Origin: an uncultured Lachnospiraceae bacterium
GTDB taxonomy: Bacteria > Bacillota > Clostridia > Lachnospirales > Lachnospiraceae
Assembly: GCA_902489645.1 (NCBI GenBank)
Contig: CABUAW010000047.1
Span: 1-18,880 of the forward strand
DNA length: 18,880 nt
Reading direction: 5' to 3'
A program made the position numbers and the translations under genes. Positions 14,436 to 18,880 of the stretch are shown piece by piece. Below the pieces are notes generated by a model. That model saw only the letters and a list, made by a program, of their open reading frames with translations, had not been told where the DNA came from and made no database searches. Within the stretch, counting starts at the first letter, position 1, and every line of letters begins with the position of its first letter.

Positions 14436-15314
14436 TTAATCCCTTTCCTCTCCACAGCGGCTGCACGGCGCATAGCCGCCGGATATGGCTTCCTCGACGG
14501 ATACTCTTTCGACACTTCGTTTCAATCCGCTGCACCCCAGTCGGCTATGGTAACACTCGCCCGATTCTGTCACATAAAATGTTCCGGTATAATCTTGGCC
14601 GCCCCGGACACATTTTTCGCACGGCGGATATTGTCTGGCCTCACTTTCGCCGACCATATAAATTTTCAAATGAATATGACTGCACATCCGGTCCCTGTGG
14701 TATACCCGGCCATATTCCGTCACATAAACATTCTCTCCGTCTTTTCTAAAACTGCCCGTATAATCCTCCGGCGCATACCCGGTCCACGCCCGCGCGCAGA
14801 CCTTATTTCTCAATGGAATTTCCGGTATGGGTATGAACCCTTCAAAGAGCTTTACCCGATACCGGACCTGGCATCGAATCCATCCGCCTCCCATCAATAT
14901 TTCCGACCCGGAAAGATGATAAGCCGATATGGAAGCAACTCCACCGCTATCCATGTTTTCCAGGCTCTGGAGACCAAGCCAGACCTTTGCCAGTCCCCCG
15001 CTTTGTACCGCAGTTTCCTTTGTTCCGGCCTCCACGGCCAACGCAGCGACCGTATCCGACAGCGATTGCTGTACCATTTCATGCACCCGCACCACGGAGG
15101 TGAGTGCGACGAAGGCCAGCCATACAAAAAGTACCAGATGAAATACCAGAGCCGCCTCAACCGTCATAGAGCCCCGAAGAGAGTGACGGCAGAACGCCCT
15201 TTTGACGCAGAGTGTGTATGTTTTTTTGGTAAGATTTTTATTGACATTCTTTTTATATAAAGCAGGTATCGCCTTTTCGTTTTTATTTTTTATGAAATAC
15301 GTCTCAAAGGGCAT
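14436..15314 (-). CDS. TadE-like minor pilin with two C-terminal Cys/His modules
   Basis: A 292-aa protein. A long 48-residue leader (Lys/Asn-rich) precedes the processing motif RG|SMTVEAALVF (Gly48 at -1, Glu53 at +5) and one helix (54-75). An outer domain runs to about 180. Then come two related modules: YVTEYGRVYH with His206, Cys211, Cys232 and Cys235, and YVTESGECYH with His256, Cys261, Cys284 and Cys287. Both fit YHx4C-x20-22-PCxxC and each is introduced by DYTG. The spacing suggests a His-Cys3 metal site like small zinc ribbons, or disulfides. No other in-frame start lies between Met1 and Met50, and GTGAGG is upstream of Met1. Family sure; module role unknown. Confidence 0.85.
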   Translation of the reverse strand: MPFETYFIKNKNEKAIPALYKKNVNKNLTKKTYTLCVKRAFCRHSLRGSMTVEAALVFHLVLFVWLAFVALTSVVRVHEMVQQSLSDTVAALAVEAGTKETAVQSGGLAKVWLGLQSLENMDSGGVASISAYHLSGSEILMGGGWIRCQVRYRVKLFEGFIPIPEIPLRNKVCARAWTGYAPEDYTGSFRKDGENVYVTEYGRVYHRDRMCSHIHLKIYMVGESEARQYPPCEKCVRGGQDYTGTFYVTESGECYHSRLGCSGLKRSVERVSVEEAISGGYAPCSRCGEERD

Positions 15315-15334
15315 CCCGTCCTCACCCCCTTCTG

Positions 15335-16837
15335 TTAATAAGATAATGCGGCCTGTACCCGACCTTCCATCCCCAAACCGGCTTCGTAATAAAAGACTGC
15401 CTGTACGCCATAAATACAGTGTGACATATGAAAATTTGCGTATTCGGGAAGCAAACGGATATTTTTTTCCATCAGATGGGTCATCCGGCGATATTTGGTA
15501 TCCCGTTTCGTCAGCAGTAAAAGCATTTGAAGATACCCTTCATAATCTATCCCTTCTTTACCATCATTCCCATCCAAAACACTTCCATTCAGGCGCAGCA
15601 TTTGCTCCCAGGACAAATACCAGTTCTCTTCGTTTTTCATCAGCGGCACTTTCCCGCCCTTTAAAAGCGTCCGGCAATCCGCCAGGGCCTCGGCGAAGGC
15701 CCAGGCACTTTTTAAGAGAAATGAAACCACCTTCACAAACTGGGGAATCAACAGGGCCGCCGACAGCAACGCCGCCGTTTCTTCCACCTGCATGCCCTTT
15801 TCCGCGGACATAAGAATATGCGATAAATTCATGACGCTTCGAAAGGCAATCAATTTCCACAAAACGGTTTTCAGATTCTCCGCATCACTTTCATTTCCGG
15901 CAATCATATACTCCACCTCATAATCCAGAACCCGCTCATGTTTCACACGGACCTCTTTCGACGCGGCGTTTTGAAAAACGTCCATAATATACATCTGAAC
16001 GGCCCCATCCTCTGCCATTTCCCGAAGTCCCGCCTCCGGTTCTAAAATGCCGTCCCATTTTCCCATCAACGCCTGAACACTGGCCGCATCTTTAAAATCA
16101 ACGGTTTCCCGGATACGCCGGCCGGCTTCCGGGAAGGAGACATCCGTCATCGCACAGCTCTTTTCCGACACAGTAAAATCTTCCGGGCAAGCCGCCGCCA
16201 AAATTCCCTGATTCCATATTTCCATGACAAAATCTCTCGGGTCTGTCACCGTTTCTGCGGGCGACGGTAAATTTTCATTTTCCGGGCTGCCGTTCTGCGG
16301 CTCGTTCTCAGTTTCGGACCTGTTTTGCGCAGCTTCGGCCTCCGCCTGTTCCTGATTCAGAACAAGTATCTCGTCACTTTTTTTACGCTGCCATTGGTTC
16401 ATGATATATTCAATGCCGTCTTTCAGAACCGCGTCCGCCCGGTTTAAGGAAATCTCCCTCAAGAAAAAATCCCAGTCGCCGTCAATAAACATTGTAAATA
16501 CAGGTTCGTCGATACGCACCCGGCCGGCGCCCGCCATTCCCAGAGAAGTTTCCATATTTTCGGCAAATACTCTTTGAAGCCGTTCTTCCAGAAATTCCTC
16601 CTGAAAGATTTCCTGTCCCGCGCCTCCGTCTACCGCCAATATCTGATAATAATCCCGAAGGGGCCTCTGATACTCCGCTAAAAGACCGGATACGCTCAGG
16701 GCCGCCGCCCGTTGGGCATCGGCCCTTCGGGCGTAAAACAATGCGGAACGGTACTGGGCCATAAGCAGACTTACAACAATTATAAAAAGCAAGGCCATAA
16801 AGACCGTCACCTGGCCCGGCCGTTTACAGGCTGTCAT
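15335..16837 (-). CDS. DUF5702 domain protein (TadG-like), Tad locus
   Basis: A 500-aa protein beginning with a basic leader, then PG|QVTVFMALLFIIVVSLL, a type III-like signal and helix in which +5 is Phe instead of Glu. This substitution appears typical of the DUF5702 group. The body is long, acidic and mostly helical, with a low-complexity Glu/Asn/Pro-rich stretch at about 175-200 (EAEAAQNRSETENEPQ). A hydrophobic, amphipathic region near 355-395 (AALLSAALLIPQFVKVVSFL) follows. Role by analogy: a membrane-anchored minor component of the pilus outside the membrane; no enzyme motif is seen. Its ATG forms an ATGA overlap with the Flp pilin stop, so translation is coupled. Twenty bases separate it from the next TadE gene. 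Confidence 0.85.
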   Translation of the reverse strand: MTACKRPGQVTVFMALLFIIVVSLLMAQYRSALFYARRADAQRAAALSVSGLLAEYQRPLRDYYQILAVDGGAGQEIFQEEFLEERLQRVFAENMETSLGMAGAGRVRIDEPVFTMFIDGDWDFFLREISLNRADAVLKDGIEYIMNQWQRKKSDEILVLNQEQAEAEAAQNRSETENEPQNGSPENENLPSPAETVTDPRDFVMEIWNQGILAAACPEDFTVSEKSCAMTDVSFPEAGRRIRETVDFKDAASVQALMGKWDGILEPEAGLREMAEDGAVQMYIMDVFQNAASKEVRVKHERVLDYEVEYMIAGNESDAENLKTVLWKLIAFRSVMNLSHILMSAEKGMQVEETAALLSAALLIPQFVKVVSFLLKSAWAFAEALADCRTLLKGGKVPLMKNEENWYLSWEQMLRLNGSVLDGNDGKEGIDYEGYLQMLLLLTKRDTKYRRMTHLMEKNIRLLPEYANFHMSHCIYGVQAVFYYEAGLGMEGRVQAALSY

Positions 16838-17001
16838 ATTCCGGCGCTCTGGCTGGTAATCCGGCTGAAAATATCATTGACCAGTTCTGTCAACTGGGTC
16901 TTAAAAATCAACACCAGGCCAATTAACACGACTAATATTAATATTATTTCCACAACGCCGACCCCGTCGTTATCTTTAAAAAATTTTCGTATGAAATCCA
17001 T
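16834..17001 (-). CDS. Flp1-type type IVb major pilin (55 aa)
   Basis: A small gene between tadC and the DUF5702 gene encoding 55 aa. A basic leader MDFIRKFFKDNDG ends in Gly13, followed by VGVVE with Glu18 at +5, the Flp processing pattern. A hydrophobic helix IILILVVLIGLVLIF (19-33) and a short amphipathic C-terminus (KTQLTELVNDIFSRITS) follow. It matches the Flp1-like pilin family of Firmicutes (PF16982-type). It should be the main fibre subunit, matured by TadV. AGGAGG (17009-17014) lies 7 bases before the ATG and overlaps the tadC stop, an unusually strong site that fits high expression. The stop TGA overlaps the next ATG. It is too short for most gene-length cut-offs, so easily missed. 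Confidence 0.93.
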   Translation of the reverse strand: MDFIRKFFKDNDGVGVVEIILILVVLIGLVLIFKTQLTELVNDIFSRITSQSAGI

Positions 17002-17008
17002 AAGCTTT

Positions 17009-17014
17009 CCTCCT
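17009..17014 (-). promoter_or_regulatory. Strong ribosome binding site of the Flp pilin gene
   Basis: Perfect AGGAGG on the minus strand, 7 bases from the ATG at 17001 and overlapping the TadC stop codon. It is stronger than the sites of the other genes in this operon. Confidence 0.75.
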
Positions 17015-18227
17015 AAAAGTTCATCGTTAAAAATGCCGGTATCATTAACACGGCAAAAACAACCGTCATCAATAAAATCATTGGTAAAATCAACCGGTTT
17101 CCCGCCTCTTCGGCCGACTTGCGGGCATTTTCTCTGCGCAAAACCTCCGCTTCCGCCACTTCTTGTATAAGCAGTTGATTCATTCCCCTGGCTCCCCGTT
17201 TTACCTGCTGAATCAGCAGGGACGACAACCGGATATACCCTTGGGTTCCACAGCGTTTTCCAAAGCTTTCATAGGCTTTTAATTCGGGAATCCCATAATT
17301 CATTTCTCTGAGAGCCATCTCCATTTCCTCGTATCCCCACCGGCTTTTCCCCGTATTGCTCCGCCAGCGCTGATAATCGGATATTAGCTTTTCCCAGGCA
17401 GCTCGGACTGTCATTCCAGAGCCAATCATCAGCACAAGCCGGTAAACAATCTCCGGATAATCCTTTCGCAGTTCATCTTCTCTTTTTTTTATCTGATGTA
17501 TATGCTTTTCTTCCTGCGAAAAATACAGTAAAATCACGCACAAGTTTCCAAAAACAAACAGTTTCGGCCAAACCGGAGTTTTTTTGTCATACCACGTCAG
17601 CATGACATTTTCCACATTTTCAGGAAGCGTCAACACCTCCTCCGAAGCCTGCTCGGCCTGCTTCGCCTCCACAAGCTCCAATACCGAAGCCTTAAGCATG
17701 GTTCGCTCATCCCCGTCCAATCGAATAACCCTGACCGGATAATCCACCTGCCGCTCTTCGGTTCCATAACACAAAATTGCCCGAACCTGCGTATCCAGCG
17801 GCGCCTGCCCGAAGGCCTCTTCGGTAACCGTTCCATCGGTTCGAATCCAACGATAGCTCTCCGTTTCCCATCGGACCGTCAAACCAAGTTCTTCAATCCG
17901 TGTCGGAAAATACAAATTCTCCGTCACATTCTGCGCCGACAGGTTATCTCCCAGCCATACGCTGTCCAGCCAGGTCTTTCCCTGTTCAAAGGCACTTTCC
18001 AGCTCCTCCGCCGTATACTGACGTTCCCGTAATAAAAAATCTACGGGAAAACTTTCTTCTCCGGTTTGTATTTCCATATGTATTTCCGAGTCCCCTTTTC
18101 CCGGCGGATTTCTTTCCAACACCCGGATTGGCTCATTGCCTGCGGCGCGGCTTCTCAGCCAAAAAGCTGCGGTGACCCCTCCCACCGCAATAAAACCGGC
18201 CGCCAGCCACTTTTTTCGTCGTTCCAT
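17013..18227 (-). CDS. TadC-like inner-membrane platform protein with extra N-terminal outer domain
   Basis: A 404-aa type II secretion F family protein, the second platform subunit of Tad pilus machines. The C-terminal part carries the F domain: helix at about 223-236, cytoplasmic segment 245-372 with LRKDYPEIVYRLVLMIGSGM and SSLLIQQVKRGARGMNQLL (key parts), and a final helix at 378-399. Unlike ordinary TadC, it starts with a membrane helix (about 7-24) followed by about 195 residues (25-222) of acidic, soluble sequence with LTVRWETESYRWIRTDGTV, expected outside the membrane. I chose the ATG at 18227 because GAGGGGG lies about 8 bases upstream; an ATG at 18248 would overlap the TadB stop. 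The Flp pilin follows directly. Confidence 0.88.
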   Translation of the reverse strand: MERRKKWLAAGFIAVGGVTAAFWLRSRAAGNEPIRVLERNPPGKGDSEIHMEIQTGEESFPVDFLLRERQYTAEELESAFEQGKTWLDSVWLGDNLSAQNVTENLYFPTRIEELGLTVRWETESYRWIRTDGTVTEEAFGQAPLDTQVRAILCYGTEERQVDYPVRVIRLDGDERTMLKASVLELVEAKQAEQASEEVLTLPENVENVMLTWYDKKTPVWPKLFVFGNLCVILLYFSQEEKHIHQIKKREDELRKDYPEIVYRLVLMIGSGMTVRAAWEKLISDYQRWRSNTGKSRWGYEEMEMALREMNYGIPELKAYESFGKRCGTQGYIRLSSLLIQQVKRGARGMNQLLIQEVAEAEVLRRENARKSAEEAGNRLILPMILLMTVVFAVLMIPAFLTMNF

Positions 18228-18240
18228 TCGGATATCCCCC

Positions 18241-18880
18241 TCACACATCCTTTAATTTTAAAATTGTCATACCAAGATAAAACGCGCTTACATAACATCC
18301 CAGGCAAACGGTCATCAGCAACGCTCCCATCACATTCCCGTACAAAACAGACATGAACTCCGATGAAAAAATCCGCATATAAACGATGATGCCTGCCGGA
18401 ATCCCACACATAAACAAAAATTCATTTCGTTTCGCCCCAATCAGCCCTTCAATTTCATAGGTAGTTTCAATCCGTTTCTGAATTTTTTCCACGCTGTCCC
18501 GGACAAGAAGGGCCAGATTGCTTCCCTGTTTCTTTCCAAGAATAAGAATCTGGACAAAGTTTTCAATATCATTGTCCTGACACCGGGCCGCCATTTCTTC
18601 AAGGCACTGGTTCACCGGAACGTTTCGCTCCATTTTACGGCAAACCAGCTCCAGCTCCAAAACCATTCGGGATTTCTTTCCAAGGCTTCGCCCGCCATCC
18701 TCCAGGGCCCGTTTCAGGCTCTGCTCAACCGTCGCCCCGGCCGATAGAGAGCTGTAAATAGATATCATCATATCTTTAAAATCCAACGACATTCGTTTCC
18801 GGTATTTATTCTCTTTGTACACACACATTTTGGGGAAAAATATCAGATAACCGGGCCATCCCAGCGCCGAAAAAAGAATT
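18241..18880 (-). CDS. TadB-like inner-membrane platform protein, N-terminus beyond window
   Basis: A type II secretion F family protein of the Tad pilus platform, partner of TadC. The frame is open through the right edge: 17 codons before the ATG at 18828 read ILFSALGWPGYLIFFPK, a membrane helix typical of TadB, so that ATG is internal. Visible 212 residues: helix, then SLDFKDMMISIYSSLSAGATVEQSL (key parts FKDMM and SLSAG), the conserved VQILILGKKQGSNLALLVRD segment (key parts KKQGSNL), IETTYEIEGLIGAKRNEF, and two helices near the C-terminus ending in LKLKDV. It precedes tadC by 13 bases with no room for a promoter. The operon promoter and the ATPase gene are presumably off the right edge. 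Confidence 0.92.
   Translation of the reverse strand, partial: ILFSALGWPGYLIFFPKMCVYKENKYRKRMSLDFKDMMISIYSSLSAGATVEQSLKRALEDGGRSLGKKSRMVLELELVCRKMERNVPVNQCLEEMAARCQDNDIENFVQILILGKKQGSNLALLVRDSVEKIQKRIETTYEIEGLIGAKRNEFLFMCGIPAGIIVYMRIFSSEFMSVLYGNVMGALLMTVCLGCYVSAFYLGMTILKLKDV

Noticed and set aside
15241..15259. TTGACA with nearby TATATA on the plus strand
   Set aside because: The spacing is only 7 bases, and the promoter would face against the operon with no plus-strand gene behind it.
14082..15260. Long plus-strand open frame of 392 codons
   Set aside because: It lies opposite three clear Tad genes, its product is His/Pro/Arg-rich with no family features, and it has no good ribosome site. 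It is a shadow frame.
1..18880. CRISPR array, tRNA, rRNA, transposon ends, riboswitch
   Set aside because: No regularly spaced repeats, cloverleaf, transposase or large structured leader was seen. Promoter-to-start distances are short.

Overview
The window looks like a chromosome segment from a Gram-positive Clostridia member, most likely a Lachnospiraceae-type gut anaerobe. The evidence is strong AGGAGG-type ribosome binding sites, GC content that looks intermediate by eye, an Flp1-type type IVb pilin with a DUF5702 protein and a DUF6382-FHA protein, two CBS-DRTGG family II pyrophosphatases, and a stand-alone murG behind a TSCPD-domain gene. The species cannot be named from the sequence. I found no rRNA, tRNA, CRISPR array, insertion sequence or phage gene. 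No stretch over 300 bases lacks a gene.

Left part (1-8265). A Y-family DNA polymerase runs in from the left edge on the plus strand. It converges on a three-gene minus-strand operon: CBS-pyrophosphatase A, CBS-pyrophosphatase B, then a flavin reductase-like protein. Behind these on the minus strand lie pgi (glucose-6-phosphate isomerase, with its own promoter and terminator), an unrecognised three-helix membrane protein, and mtnN (MTA/SAH nucleosidase).

Middle (8266-12441). A divergent promoter region separates mtnN from a plus-strand pair, a TSCPD protein and murG. A long hairpin then separates murG from a convergent, sensor-less histidine kinase. That kinase is divergent from a plus-strand pair, a HIT hydrolase and an sn-glycerol-1-phosphate dehydrogenase-like protein.

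Right part (12438-18880). This is a tightly packed minus-strand Tad (tight adherence, type IVb pilus) operon entering from the right edge. In transcription order it holds TadB (partial), TadC with an unusual N-terminal outer domain, an Flp1-type pilin of 55 aa, a DUF5702 TadG-like protein, a TadE-like minor pilin with two C-terminal Cys/His modules, the TadV prepilin peptidase, a second TadE-like pilin, and a DUF6382-FHA protein. Genes are joined by ATGA overlaps or gaps under about 20 nt, so they are probably co-transcribed. The pilin, peptidase, inner-membrane platform and minor pilins would work together to assemble a pilus. The FHA protein suggests a phosphothreonine-dependent input. The ATPase TadA/CpaF is not visible and probably lies beyond the right edge.

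The most unusual points are the TadE-like protein with duplicated His-Cys3 modules, the extra outer domain on TadC, the tandem regulated pyrophosphatases, the receptor-less histidine kinase, and rho-independent terminators that sit inside the 3' coding ends of convergent genes.
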